A program made the translations under genes and the position numbers. This document shows, one piece after another, positions 28,555 through 37,753 of a stretch of DNA of 64,000 bases. The stretch's first letter is position 1. Every line of letters begins with the position of its first letter. The notes beneath the pieces are model-generated. The model had not been told where the DNA came from. It made no database searches and saw only the letters and a list, made by a program, of their open reading frames with translations. Source of the stretch: Oscillatoriaceae cyanobacterium M7585_C2015_266 (GTDB lineage Bacteria > Cyanobacteriota > Cyanobacteriia > Cyanobacteriales > Oscillatoriaceae); NCBI GenBank assembly GCA_015295835.1, contig DVEG01000026.1, positions 62,001 to 126,000 on the forward strand, given 5' to 3'.

Positions 28555-29220
28555 CTAATAAATGCTTTCCGATTGAGACTGGTTGACTTCGCGAGGTACT
28601 TTAGTTTTAGCCTTAGCTTTAGCGGCACTGCGTTTGAGGGCTTGCAAGCGTTTTTCATATCGCTCTCGCAGCCGTTTTTTAGGAGTTTGTTCGATTAGAG
28701 TTTTGAGGGCGCTGCCCAAACTTTTGTAGGCATTGGGGAGGGAATATCCGAAACGAGTAGCAAGTGCGATCGCTTTTTCGTCAGCTTCAATTTCCTCCTG
28801 TAGTAGTTTATCACTGTTATTTTTCTGATATAGCCGATAGCCAGCCACCCCACACAATGCCAAAGCTAAGAGAAGGAGTAAACCGTCTTGCACCCAGAGT
28901 TCGCCAACAGCACCACCCAGACCTATAGCCAGAGCTGCCATTTCCCATCCTTCTTTGGGGATAGTGTCATTTTGAATTCTGGCCACTTCGTGCCAAAACA
29001 GTAGGTTGCGCTGGTCGAGGGCCAATTGTTCCCAGCGAACAAGGTCTATTTGGATTTCCACCTGATCCTTACCAATTTCTTCGCATCGGATTAAGAGGGG
29101 GTTAACTTCGGTGGTTTTTTCAACCATTACCCAACTTTGCAATTCCGGCGGCAGCAAGCCTTTTAGGCGCCGGAGTTCGTTCATTTCGGCTTTAGCAGTA
29201 GAGGTTGCATAGGATGTCAT
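28555..29220 (-). CDS. DUF3318 membrane protein
   Basis: From the ATG at 29220 the protein is about 221 residues. It has a soluble N-terminal part (ELRRLKGLLPPELQSWVMV; RNLLFWHEVARIQND), two adjacent hydrophobic helices in the middle (about residues 95-135, LLLLLALALCGVAGYRLYQ), an acidic helix and a Lys/Ala-rich C-terminal tail. This layout matches cyanobacterial DUF3318 proteins as I remember them. The N-terminal HExxR-like element lacks a recognisable complete protease motif. The function is unknown. Confidence 0.65.
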   Translation of the reverse strand: MTSYATSTAKAEMNELRRLKGLLPPELQSWVMVEKTTEVNPLLIRCEEIGKDQVEIQIDLVRWEQLALDQRNLLFWHEVARIQNDTIPKEGWEMAALAIGLGGAVGELWVQDGLLLLLALALCGVAGYRLYQKNNSDKLLQEEIEADEKAIALATRFGYSLPNAYKSLGSALKTLIEQTPKKRLRERYEKRLQALKRSAAKAKAKTKVPREVNQSQSESIY

Positions 29221-29559
29221 AGACAACAGCCCCAAGAGGTTCCAAGTACAATAAAAGTTTTTTCCTTAAAGTATTGTAAAACTTCACCGATTTTCTTGTG
29301 GGCTGGATAATTATGCCCAATCGTGAGCGGGGGGTATTCTGGAAGACGACTGCTACCTGCTGGGGTAATTCTGCTAAGGAGCAAGGAGAGATTGCCCTCG
29401 TCGTGGGTTGGCGAGGGATTGAGGGATGAGATGTTGCAGCTTATAACATACTGATTTGGAATTGTCACTGATTGCGATCGCTTTCTTGGCTTATCTGGAT
29501 CGTCAATTTTTTCAAAATAGATCACACACCTGAAGTTTGAACTAAAGGAAGATCTATTT
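29221..29559. other. Intergenic, 339 bp, no gene seen
   Basis: This is the divergent promoter region between the DUF3318 gene and the small ORF at 29560. An open frame on the minus strand here has low-complexity composition and no family likeness, so it is not called. Confidence 0.4.
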
Positions 29560-29793
29560 GTGCAAATCCTATTAAGTTTGCTACCTAGTATTATGAATAC
29601 CCTCAGTTACAATTTACGTCACGACTCTGCTGACACCACAGCTCATTCGCTTGCGATTCTGAGTGGGGATAATATTTATCTTGTTTCTGGCAACGGGGAT
29701 GTTAAGTTTATTCCTAGCCAGTTATTTGCCAATCTAAAGAAGATGCTTCCTTTAGAGGAATATAGGTTCTGGGGCTATTTGGAGATTGCCTAA
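29560..29793 (+). CDS. Small hypothetical protein
   Basis: Up to 77 residues from GTG 29560, which follows an AAAGGAAG ribosome-binding stretch; an ATG at 29593 would give 66. The sequence has the regular alternation of a small alpha/beta protein (AILSGDNIYLVSGNGDVKFIP, then LKKMLPLEEYRFWGYLEIA). I do not recognise a family. Good initiation signals and absence of a competing frame support it, but it is short and isolated. Confidence 0.5.
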   Translation: MQILLSLLPSIMNTLSYNLRHDSADTTAHSLAILSGDNIYLVSGNGDVKFIPSQLFANLKKMLPLEEYRFWGYLEIA

Positions 29794-30034
29794 GCTTATA
29801 TGCGAGCGCAACATTTATCCAGGCTACCTTATCAATTAGAATACAAAATTATATTTTCTTAATTTTTTATTTATTATAGTAGTAGCGTGTTACTGAAAAT
29901 TTTTTGATTCTGGAAATAAAATCAAGTCTCCTCTCCTCACCTATACTCAAGGAGGGGGGTGGTATTCCAGGGGAAATAGGGAAGGGGAGAAGACTGACTA
30001 ATGTTTTTTTTTCGTCGTGACCCTAGTTTAAGAG

Positions 30035-30544
30035 TTAGATATTCTGTTCACTCAATTCGCGGGTCATGTGGTCAAAAGGTTCATCTAGCCAGGTACCGAA
30101 TGGAATCCCTGCTGCTGCCACTTGTTCTTTTACGAGATTCTTGAGAATATTGATACCGATAACGGTTGGGCCAATGGGAACGCCTAAAGAATTGTAGGTT
30201 TCCCGCAATCCTTGCAAGACGCGTTCGTCGAGTACATCGTTGCTACCCGCCACCAGTGCATAGCTAGCATAGCGCAGGTAGTAGTCCATATCTCGCAGAC
30301 AGGCGGCGTAGCGACGAGTAGTGTAGGCATTGCCGCCGGGACGAATCAGTTCTGGAAGTTCGGCAAATAGTTGCGAGCCGGCTTTTTTTACCAAAGCAGC
30401 AGCATTAGCATTGATCACTGCTGCTGCCTGAACCCGGGCAGTACCAGTTTGAAAATAGGATTTTAAGTTATCGAGCGCGTCGCGATCTAGATAGCGACCC
30501 GCGACATCATAATTTCTTATCAGGCTTGTGATTGCGTCCCGCAT
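30035..30544 (-). CDS. apcF: Allophycocyanin beta-18 subunit (phycobilisome core)
   Basis: The 169-residue phycobiliprotein begins MRDAITSLIRNYDVAGRYLDRD. It carries the chromophore Cys in RRYAACLRDMDYYLRYASY and ends FDHMTRELSEQ. Sequence and length fit ApcF (beta-18) better than ApcB (161 residues). ApcF replaces one beta subunit in the core trimer that contains the ApcE linker and helps pass excitation energy to the reaction centres. As is common, it stands apart from the apcAB operon. It is divergent from glnA across 498 bp. Confidence 0.88.
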   Translation of the reverse strand: MRDAITSLIRNYDVAGRYLDRDALDNLKSYFQTGTARVQAAAVINANAAALVKKAGSQLFAELPELIRPGGNAYTTRRYAACLRDMDYYLRYASYALVAGSNDVLDERVLQGLRETYNSLGVPIGPTVIGINILKNLVKEQVAAAGIPFGTWLDEPFDHMTRELSEQNI

Positions 30545-31042
30545 TAAATTTTTCTCCCAACAATCTCAAAGATAGTTTGTGACTTACTCAACAAAGCTGA
30601 TCGCATTCTTTTTTAACAGCTTGCCCTTGAATTACTGACGGCCCATGTGCCAGCTATAATGCCAGTTTTTCTGGGCATCAGGTAATTTGTCTAAAGTAGT
30701 CTACTACAAACTGATCCCCAAAAACATAGAGGATGGTAAATTTCAGAACAGCCAGTTGTTTTATGGCGATTGTCAAGAAACGATCGCTTAGCGAAAAAGG
30801 GACAACTCGACTACAAACTAGTTTTAGCCGAGGGCAGAGAAAGTCAGGGAGAGTGAAACTGAGGCATTCCTTAAACTTTTCTCTATTTGAGTTAAATCGA
30901 GAGTGTGATTAGATACTTGCAGAAGTGATCAAAGACGCCAAAAAAATGTATTTTGAAATACGCAATCCTGCAGAGTGAAATAGGATGAGTCACTGTAGGA
31001 CAGCGGCGCTCGCTTACTAACAAAGGAGACAAGGAGTCATTC
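30545..31042. promoter_or_regulatory. apcF-glnA divergent regulatory region
   Basis: 498 bp with no gene. The right end carries the NtcA-type glnA promoter at 30948-30986. A possible second plus-strand promoter, TTACTG-17 nt-TATAAT, ends at 30660. The ribosome binding site of glnA is AAAGGAG/AAGGAG at about 31022-31037. No glutamine-riboswitch-like leader was seen in the short leader. Confidence 0.6.
30948..30986 (+). promoter_or_regulatory. NtcA-activated glnA promoter
   Basis: GTATTTTGAAATAC at 30948-30961 is a perfect palindrome that fits the NtcA consensus GTA-N8-TAC. A -10-like TAGGAT (TAN3T) begins 19 nt later at 30981, slightly closer than the usual about 22 nt. NtcA with 2-oxoglutarate would activate glnA under nitrogen limitation (established for cyanobacterial glnA). 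Confidence 0.8.
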
Positions 31043-32470
31043 ATGCCCCAGACCCCACAAGAAGTCTTGCAGATGATCCAAGAGCAAGACATCAAAATCA
31101 TCGACCTCAAGTTCATCGACATGCCTGGAACCTGGCAACACTGCTCGTTTTATCGCGATTTAATCAACGAGAGTGTATTCACAGAAGGTTTAGCCTTCGA
31201 CGGTTCCAGCATTCGGGGTTGGAAAGCCATCAACGAATCTGACATGGCAATGGTGCCCGATCCAACGACAGCTTGGATCGACCCCTTCATGTCCGAGAAA
31301 ACCCTGAGCATGATTTGCAGTATCAAAGAACCTCGCACGGGTGAATGGTACAGCCGTTGCCCGCGCACTATTGCTCAGAAAGCCGTTGACTATCTAATTT
31401 CCACCGGCATTGGGGACGTGGCGTTTTTTGGTCCAGAAGCCGAGTTCTTTATCTTTGACAGCGTTCGCTTTGATCAGACAGAAAACCAGGCTTTCTACTA
31501 TGTAGACTCAGTAGAAGGACGGTGGAATTCCGGCAAAGAAGGTACGGAAACCAATCCGAACTTGGGTTACAAACCCCGCTACAAAGAAGGTTACTTCCCT
31601 GTTTCCCCAACCGATAGCCTGCAAGATCTGCGCACGGAAATGCTGCTGACAATGGCAGAATGCGGGGTTCCAATTGAAAAACACCACCACGAAGTGGCCA
31701 CAGGTGGGCAAAACGAGCTGGGCATTCGCTTCTCAACTTTGGTGAAGGCAGCCGACTATCTGATGACTTATAAGTACGTCATCAAAAACGTCGCCAAGAA
31801 ACACGGCAAAACCGTTACCTTCATGCCCAAGCCGCTATTTAACGACAACGGCTCAGGAATGCATACCCACCAGTCTATCTGGAAAGACGGTCAACCCCTC
31901 TTCTACGGCGACGGCTATGCTAATCTAAGCAAGATAGCGCTGCACTATATCGGCGGCTTGCTCAAGCACGCACCTGCATTGCTAGCCTTCACTAACCCCA
32001 CCACTAACTCCTATAAACGGTTAGTGCCTGGGTTTGAAGCGCCAGTAAACCTCGCCTACTCTCAAGGTAACCGTTCTGCCTCGATTCGCATTCCCATCAC
32101 TGGTAACAATCCCAAGGCGAAACGTCTGGAGTTCCGCTGCCCCGATGCCACTTGCAACCCCTATCTAGCGTTTGCAGCAATGCTGTGTGCAGGCATCGAT
32201 GGCATCAAGAACGAGATTGACCCTGGTGAACCGCTAGATGTGGATATCTACGATCTCAGCCCCGAAGAACTGGCAAAGATACCTTCTACCCCCGGTTCTC
32301 TTCTCGATGCCCTCAAGGCTCTGGAAGCAGATCACGACTTCCTGCTCGCAGGTGGGGTGTTTACGGAAGATTTCATCAACACCTGGATCGAGTACAAGTT
32401 GGACAACGAAGTTAACCCGATGCGGCTGCGGCCACATCCCTATGAGTTTGCTCTCTACTACGATGCTTGA
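31043..32470 (+). CDS. glnA: Glutamine synthetase type I
   Basis: The 475-residue protein is a standard [26 protein letters not shown] (Mg ligands), [15 protein letters not shown]-like motif, the ATP-binding segment [12 protein letters not shown], and NRSASIRIP near the glutamate site. IYDLSPEE includes the tyrosine corresponding to the enterobacterial adenylylation site, though cyanobacterial enzymes are controlled by small inactivating factors instead (known from the family; gifA/gifB are not seen here). It assimilates ammonium in the cytosol as a dodecamer. Strong RBS, NtcA promoter upstream, terminator downstream. Confidence 0.97.
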   Translation: MPQTPQEVLQMIQEQDIKIIDLKFIDMPGTWQHCSFYRDLINESVFTEGLAFDGSSIRGWKAINESDMAMVPDPTTAWIDPFMSEKTLSMICSIKEPRTGEWYSRCPRTIAQKAVDYLISTGIGDVAFFGPEAEFFIFDSVRFDQTENQAFYYVDSVEGRWNSGKEGTETNPNLGYKPRYKEGYFPVSPTDSLQDLRTEMLLTMAECGVPIEKHHHEVATGGQNELGIRFSTLVKAADYLMTYKYVIKNVAKKHGKTVTFMPKPLFNDNGSGMHTHQSIWKDGQPLFYGDGYANLSKIALHYIGGLLKHAPALLAFTNPTTNSYKRLVPGFEAPVNLAYSQGNRSASIRIPITGNNPKAKRLEFRCPDATCNPYLAFAAMLCAGIDGIKNEIDPGEPLDVDIYDLSPEELAKIPSTPGSLLDALKALEADHDFLLAGGVFTEDFINTWIEYKLDNEVNPMRLRPHPYEFALYYDA

Positions 32471-32499
32471 TCTGAGCTGACATTTTTTAATATCTTGAA

Positions 32500-32528
32500 G
32501 ACGCTACCCCCTGGGTAGCGTTTTTTTT
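32500..32528 (+). terminator. Rho-independent terminator of glnA
   Basis: ACGCTACCC and GGGTAGCGT form a 9-bp stem with a CCT loop, followed by eight T. It starts 30 bp after the glnA stop. Confidence 0.92.
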
Positions 32529-32649
32529 GTCCCTGTGCTAGCTCGGCATCAATAGATTTAAATTTGGTACTTTTCTACCCGCAGGAAGGTAAGTATTACT
32601 TTTTTTAGTTACAATACTTTACAAAACAGTCGTAAGATCTAGCAATTCT

Positions 32650-33720
32650 ATGTCTGATACGTTAACTAAACTAGCCTATCAGGGTTTTCAGCAGGGCAAA
32701 AGTATCTTTGGGCTTACTCATAAAAACTTAAGTTCGAACTTGAAGAAGTTGCTATACCCCGAACTTGAAAAACAAGTCAAAACTCTCGCACCAGCAGTGT
32801 TACAAAAACTACAGGAAAGAATGGAGCGACTGCTGGAAGTAGACTGGCAAGATGCTGAGCAGGGGGTTTATCCTACTAGTATACTATTTGACAACCCTTG
32901 GGAAGATTTTTTTCTGTACTATCCTGTAGTATGGATAGATCTTTTCCAAATATGGGAGCGGTTGAAAAACAAAAAATATCAGGAATTTTCCCCAGATATC
33001 GAAACGGAAAAATATCCCAAATATTACCTGCAAAATTTCCATTACCAAACTAATGGCTATTTGAGTGATTTGTCAGCCAATCTCTATGATTTGCAGGTAG
33101 AAATTCTTTTCAATGGCACAGCCGATCCAATGCGGCGGCGGAGCTTGGCTCCCCTAATTAACGGATTGAAAATTTTTAGCGACACTCCTCCATATCAAAT
33201 TCGAGTTCTTGATGTAGCATGCGGCACAGGAAGAACTTTAAAATTTATCCGCTACGCTCTGCCAAAAGCATCGCTTTTTGGCACGGATATGTCACCGGCT
33301 TATTTACGCAAGGCTAATCAACTTTTGTCGCAAATTCCAGGAGAGTTGCCGCAACTGACGCAGGCTAATGCAGAAAATTTGCCTTATCTAGATAATTATT
33401 TTCATGCCGTTACTTCTGTTTTTCTTTTCCACGAATTACCTGCACCTGTTCGCCAACGGGTAATTGAGGAATGTTTCCGCGTGACAAAACCTGGAGGGGT
33501 ATTTGTTATCTGTGATTCTATGCAGATGGATGATTCTCCTGAATTTATGCCTCTGATGGAAAATTTTCCAGTGCTGTTTCACGAACCGTTTTATCGACAC
33601 TACACTACAGATAATTTGCAAGAACGTTTAGAAAAGGCTGGCTTTGTAAATATTACTACAGAAGTATATTTTGTGAGCAAGTATTGGGTGGCTCACAAAC
33701 CATTGGAAAAAGAGGGATAG
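32650..33720 (+). CDS. Class I SAM-dependent methyltransferase
   Basis: The 356-residue protein has an all-alpha N-terminal region of about 170 residues and a Rossmann methyltransferase core: motif I VLDVACGTGRTL at about 188, an acidic strand end (FGTDMSPAYLR), LPQLTQANAENLPY and FHELPAPVRQRVI, then RVTKPGGVFVICDS. This is the UbiE/Methyltransf_11 type. The long N-terminal extension is not typical of UbiE itself. The substrate is unknown; lipid or quinone-like acceptors are possible but only by fold. It is monocistronic by position. Confidence 0.78.
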   Translation: MSDTLTKLAYQGFQQGKSIFGLTHKNLSSNLKKLLYPELEKQVKTLAPAVLQKLQERMERLLEVDWQDAEQGVYPTSILFDNPWEDFFLYYPVVWIDLFQIWERLKNKKYQEFSPDIETEKYPKYYLQNFHYQTNGYLSDLSANLYDLQVEILFNGTADPMRRRSLAPLINGLKIFSDTPPYQIRVLDVACGTGRTLKFIRYALPKASLFGTDMSPAYLRKANQLLSQIPGELPQLTQANAENLPYLDNYFHAVTSVFLFHELPAPVRQRVIEECFRVTKPGGVFVICDSMQMDDSPEFMPLMENFPVLFHEPFYRHYTTDNLQERLEKAGFVNITTEVYFVSKYWVAHKPLEKEG

Positions 33721-33888
33721 ATTGGGATTTTTAGGCGCGATTTGTCGATCGCGCCCTTCAAAGATATGTATAATTTTACCAAATTAATACGAAAAATATA
33801 AATATGCGATCGCAACAATACTGCCTTCCCCTCCTAATCGATAAAATAGAGTTACTCTAAACCCCAAGGCAACGGAATTCAAACCTCT

Positions 33889-34377
33889 ATGACTATTCCA
33901 GAAACTCTATCCGAGCCAATCCTATCAACTACTACCACTGAAGATATAGAAACCCTCGATCACGTTCAGGAAATCGAAGCAGTTATCGGTAGTTTAGCTG
34001 TAGACCAAAAAGTAATGGTTGGGCACAGCGACGAGGGCTATCTTTGGAAATTCAAATACGGTAGCGTTGAAGTATTTGTACAGCTCACCGGTATCAACGA
34101 TGAGGATACCTTAACAGTTTGGTCATTTGTACTACCCCTGCCTGCCAAAAATGAAGCACAGCTGTTTCGCAAACTCTTAGAAATGAACTGGCTGACAACA
34201 TTTGAAGCCCGTTTCGGTATTGTTGACGATCATGTCGTCATTTTATCCACCCGAACTGTGGCTGAGCTCTCCCCAGGAGAAATCTCCAGAGCTATTACTA
34301 TAGTTGCCACCCTTGCCGATGAAAATGACGAAGCCCTGCGGGCAGAATTCGGAGAATCCAAACTCAATAATGGGTAA
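33889..34377 (+). CDS. YbjN-domain protein
   Basis: The 162-residue acidic protein resembles the YbjN/type-III-chaperone-like fold: a central region of alternating strands (VEVFVQLTGINDEDTLTVWSFV), a helix LFRKLLEMNWLTTFEARFGI, then VVILSTRTVAELSPGEISRAI. YbjN proteins are thought to act as chaperones or regulators; no catalytic residues are present. The stop lies one base before the next gene's ATG, so translation of the two may be coupled. Confidence 0.6.
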   Translation: MTIPETLSEPILSTTTTEDIETLDHVQEIEAVIGSLAVDQKVMVGHSDEGYLWKFKYGSVEVFVQLTGINDEDTLTVWSFVLPLPAKNEAQLFRKLLEMNWLTTFEARFGIVDDHVVILSTRTVAELSPGEISRAITIVATLADENDEALRAEFGESKLNNG

Positions 34378-34378
34378 A

Positions 34379-35146
34379 ATGTCCAATTATTGGCGTTTAA
34401 TCCCTTTACTAGAAGCACCCGCGCAAATTCAAATGGCGATAGATCGCTGGTTGTTAGAGCAACATTGTGCGGGTTTGCACTCCCCTGTATTAAGGTTTTA
34501 TACTTGGTCGCCAGCAGCAATTTCTCTCGGCTATAATCAGCAACGCTGGCCTAATTTTTGGCAACAATTGCACTGGCAAGGGGTACCTATGGATTTGGTG
34601 CGACGTCCAACTGGTGGACGCGCGGTACTTCACCAAGGAGATTTAACTTATACAGTGGTGATGTCGGGGCTGAGGGGTAAGCGCTTGGAAATTTACAAAA
34701 CTATTTGCGAATTTCTAATTAAAGGTTGGCAACGGTTGGGAATAGAATTATACTACGGTTCGGCAAAAAGAAATTACATTCACAATCCAAATTGTTTCGG
34801 TACGGCAACTGCTGCTGATTTAGTTACTTCTAATGGGATCAAATTAATTGGCAGTGCTCAATTGATTCGGGATGGCGCAATTTTGCAACATGGCTCAATG
34901 CCGCTACAGCAAGATGCAGAATTATTTTATCATGTATTCGGCACGCCTTTGCAAGCGCTCGCCTTACCTCTATCCGCAACAGGGAATGCTCTATTTCAAA
35001 TGGTTGCCCAAACACTAACCTTAGCAGCTGCAGATTGTTTCAGGGTTGAATTAGTAGAGCAACCTTTTTCAGAATCAGAGTGGCAAGAAATATTAAAAAT
35101 CGCCTCAATTAACTGCCCTTGCCCATCTCCTCAGCAGTATCTTTAG
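34379..35146 (+). CDS. Lipoate/biotin protein ligase family protein
   Basis: About 255 residues with the LplA/LipM core: AIDRWLLEQHC, LRFYTWSPAAISLGY, the substrate-binding RRPTGGRAVLHQGDLTY near residue 78, and a later KLIGSAQLIRDGAILQHGS with the conserved lysine. Enzymes of this fold attach lipoyl or octanoyl groups to lipoyl domains of dehydrogenase complexes. Ligase versus octanoyl-transferase activity cannot be settled by eye. I chose the ATG at 34379; an ATG at 34370 overlaps the upstream stop. Its 3' end overlaps the converging site-2 protease gene by 38 bp. Confidence 0.8.
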   Translation: MSNYWRLIPLLEAPAQIQMAIDRWLLEQHCAGLHSPVLRFYTWSPAAISLGYNQQRWPNFWQQLHWQGVPMDLVRRPTGGRAVLHQGDLTYTVVMSGLRGKRLEIYKTICEFLIKGWQRLGIELYYGSAKRNYIHNPNCFGTATAADLVTSNGIKLIGSAQLIRDGAILQHGSMPLQQDAELFYHVFGTPLQALALPLSATGNALFQMVAQTLTLAAADCFRVELVEQPFSESEWQEILKIASINCPCPSPQQYL

Positions 35147-36329
35147 CAATCATTGCCAGTTGGAAATTTTTTGGATAACTCCCCTCTTGTTTGATGCGAT
35201 TAATTTCTGATTCGGGAATTATCAAATTCATCTTTTTGGCTACTGCTCGAACAAGATCGCCACGATCAATCACACCGGCAACTGCTCCTGCTGGCGATAA
35301 TACTGTAATCCAAGGGAGTTGATGAATTTCTAAAAGATTAATCACTTCAATTAGTGGGGTTTTTTCTTCAACTTTAATAATATCACTGAAAGGTCGGATT
35401 ATGTTGTGCAGTGTTAGGCTTTCCCAAAGACTACGTTCAACAAAACGGATGTCGTCAGTAAACAGCATTCCCCGATAGCGCCCCTGAGAAGCAGCATAGT
35501 AGGGTTTCGATGACGCGGTGTCGGCAAGTAAATACTCGTCGGCAAAACGACGCAGTGTCATGTCGGCATCGATAATGCGAAATTCTCGCGTCATGGCATC
35601 GGCAGCTGTTAATTCTAATAGGGATTGCTGTAAGTCGGCAAGGCGATTATAGGCGCTGGCATTGCGCAGACAAAACCAGCCAAGTAGGGTTATCCAAAAA
35701 CCTCCAGTACTTTGACTGCCGGAAAAGAAGATGGTTGTAAGCCCTAAGGTAATGGCGAGCATTGCTAGTGTTTTTCCAGTAATTGCTGCCCAACGAACCC
35801 CGGCAAGGCGCGAACTTGTTAGTTTCCATATGATTGCTTTTACTATTTGCCCTCCATCTAAGGGTAAGCCGGGAATCATGTTAAATAAGGCTAAGACGAG
35901 GTTGATTCTCCCTAAATCTAAAAATGCTTCCTGCGCTAAAGTACTGGCTGGTAATATTTTTGCGATCGCATCAAGTAAAAAGAATAAACTAATACTAACA
36001 ATAGGTCCAGCAATCGCCACCTGAAATGCTAATCCGGGGGTTTTCGATTCTTGCTCAAGGGAGGCAATTCCTCCAAATAAAAATAGGGTGATAGAATTTA
36101 CCTTAATCCCCTGCGCTTGTGCTACTAAACTGTGCCCTAGCTCGTGCAGCAATACTGAAACAAACAATAGCAGCGTCATTGTCAATCCTGCTCCCCAAGC
36201 GACGATGGCTCCCCATTGCGCGTAATTTTCGCGATTGACGATAGTCAACAGCACGACTACAACAAACCACGAGGAATCCAAAAATAAGGGTATTCCAAAC
36301 AGGGAGCCTATTCGCCAACTTGACTGCAT
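35109..36329 (-). CDS. Site-2-type zinc metalloprotease (M50, SpoIVFB-like) with CBS domains
   Basis: The 406-residue membrane protein has the zinc site LLHELGHSLVA (HExxH) near residue 65 and the third-ligand motif NMIPGLPLDGGQIV near 155. A C-terminal cytoplasmic part from about 245 contains a pair of CBS-like segments (ELTAADAMTREFRIIDADMT; VIDRGDLVRAVAK). Such intramembrane proteases release membrane-bound factors or regulators; CBS domains bind adenine nucleotides in many proteins. The target is unknown. At its 3' end it overlaps the converging ligase gene by 38 bp. Confidence 0.87.
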   Translation of the reverse strand: MQSSWRIGSLFGIPLFLDSSWFVVVVLLTIVNRENYAQWGAIVAWGAGLTMTLLLFVSVLLHELGHSLVAQAQGIKVNSITLFLFGGIASLEQESKTPGLAFQVAIAGPIVSISLFFLLDAIAKILPASTLAQEAFLDLGRINLVLALFNMIPGLPLDGGQIVKAIIWKLTSSRLAGVRWAAITGKTLAMLAITLGLTTIFFSGSQSTGGFWITLLGWFCLRNASAYNRLADLQQSLLELTAADAMTREFRIIDADMTLRRFADEYLLADTASSKPYYAASQGRYRGMLFTDDIRFVERSLWESLTLHNIIRPFSDIIKVEEKTPLIEVINLLEIHQLPWITVLSPAGAVAGVIDRGDLVRAVAKKMNLIIPESEINRIKQEGSYPKNFQLAMIAKDTAEEMGKGS

Positions 36330-36448
36330 GATATTTTCCTTTATTATTGCAAATATTTAATAGATGCAAGAATTTTTGCTTATCTTAATTCTACTAAGTA
36401 AGGGAGTCGCTAGAAACTGGATAGTTATCACCAAGGGGAAAGGAGGCG

Positions 36449-37660
36449 ATGACGATGACTAAAGATTGGAAAAGCCGTCTTGCAAATGTCTGGAGTGGGG
36501 CAACCCAGATGTTGGGGCAGTGGTTTAGCGTCAGTGATGAGCAGGTGGCAGAGATATTGGCAAAGGTTCGTGCACAATTGCCTACTACTGAAGCTCTGCT
36601 TATTGGTAAGCCCCAAGCTGGGAAAAGTTCGCTCGTGCGGGGGCTGACGGGGGTTTCGGCTGCAATTGTTGGGCAGGGTTTCCGCCCCCATACTCAACAC
36701 ACTGAAAGATATGCCTATCCTTCTGGAGATTTGCCTCTACTGATTTTTACTGATACAGTTGGTTTGGGAGATGTTAACCAAGATACAAAAGCAATTATTC
36801 AGGAATTAGCAAAAAATTTGCAACCAGAAAATCGCCGTGCCAAAATTATCATTTTAACAGTTAAAATTAATGATTTTGCTACAGAAAGTTTACGGGAAAT
36901 TGTCAAAGAGTTGCGTTCGCAGTATGCGAATATTCCCTGTTTATTGGTAGTGACTTGTTTACACGAAGTCTATCCGCCTGGTACAGATAATCATCCGGCT
37001 TATCCACCAGATTTTGAAACGGTGAAAAGAGCATTTACAGCTATTTTAGAACAATTTACTGGTTTGTGCGAGCGCGCGGTATTGGTTGATTTTACCTTAG
37101 AAGAAGACGGTTACAATCCGGTATTTTACGGATTAGAAGCACTAAGAGATGCGTTGGCAGAATTGTTGCCAGAAGCAGAAGCGAGGGCGATTTATCAGTT
37201 ACTGGATGAGGGGGCAAGCGAAAAATTGGGCAATCTATATCGAGATGTCGGGCGCCGTTATATTCTAGCATTTGCGATAATGGCAGCGGGTTTAGCAGCA
37301 GTGCCTTTACCTTTTACAACAATGCCAGTGCTGACGGCACTGCAAGTATCACTGGTAGGGCTATTAGGAAAATTATATGGGCAGGTGCTGACTCCCTCGC
37401 AAGCAGGGGGAATTGTTAGTGCAATCGCTGGTGGTTTTCTTGCACAGGCAATCGGGCGAGAATTGGTGAAATTTATTCCGGGATTGGGAAGTGCGCTCGC
37501 TGCTTCTTGGGCTGCTGCTTATACTTGGGCGCTAGGAGAAGGAGCCTGTATTTATTTCGGGGATTTAATGGGAGGTAAAAAGCCCGATCCCGAAAAAATT
37601 AAGGCTGCTATGCGTGCTGCTTTTCAAGAAGCACAAGAACGTTTTAAAAAACTTAAATAA
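36449..37660 (+). CDS. P-loop GTPase fused to a DUF697-like membrane domain
   Basis: The 403-residue protein has an N-terminal GTPase domain: G1 GKPQAGKSSLVRG near residue 53, a plausible switch Thr in RPHTQHT, and G3 FTDTVGLGD. The canonical NKxD G4 is missing; the equivalent strand reads VVTCLHEVY. The C-terminal third has two hydrophobic hairpins (ILAFAIMAAGLAAVPLPFTTMPV; GGIVSAIAGGFLAQAIG) as in DUF697/YcjF-type proteins, then a basic amphipathic tail. It is likely a membrane-associated stress GTPase (inference). RBS GGAGG immediately precedes the ATG. Confidence 0.75.
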   Translation: MTMTKDWKSRLANVWSGATQMLGQWFSVSDEQVAEILAKVRAQLPTTEALLIGKPQAGKSSLVRGLTGVSAAIVGQGFRPHTQHTERYAYPSGDLPLLIFTDTVGLGDVNQDTKAIIQELAKNLQPENRRAKIIILTVKINDFATESLREIVKELRSQYANIPCLLVVTCLHEVYPPGTDNHPAYPPDFETVKRAFTAILEQFTGLCERAVLVDFTLEEDGYNPVFYGLEALRDALAELLPEAEARAIYQLLDEGASEKLGNLYRDVGRRYILAFAIMAAGLAAVPLPFTTMPVLTALQVSLVGLLGKLYGQVLTPSQAGGIVSAIAGGFLAQAIGRELVKFIPGLGSALAASWAAAYTWALGEGACIYFGDLMGGKKPDPEKIKAAMRAAFQEAQERFKKLK

Positions 37661-37753
37661 TATTTTAATAAATAATCTTCCCACTAATTGTTAACGATAT
37701 TTTCCTGATTTTATCATCTGCTGGTGACAATTAAGGTATATTTTTATTATTTT

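Noticed and set aside
29217-29525. A 102-codon minus-strand frame upstream of the DUF3318 gene
   Set aside because: Opens within the gene's leader, low-complexity composition and no plausible protein motif.
30545-31042. Glutamine riboswitch before glnA
   Set aside because: The leader after the likely start site is only about 50 nt and lacks the expected stems.
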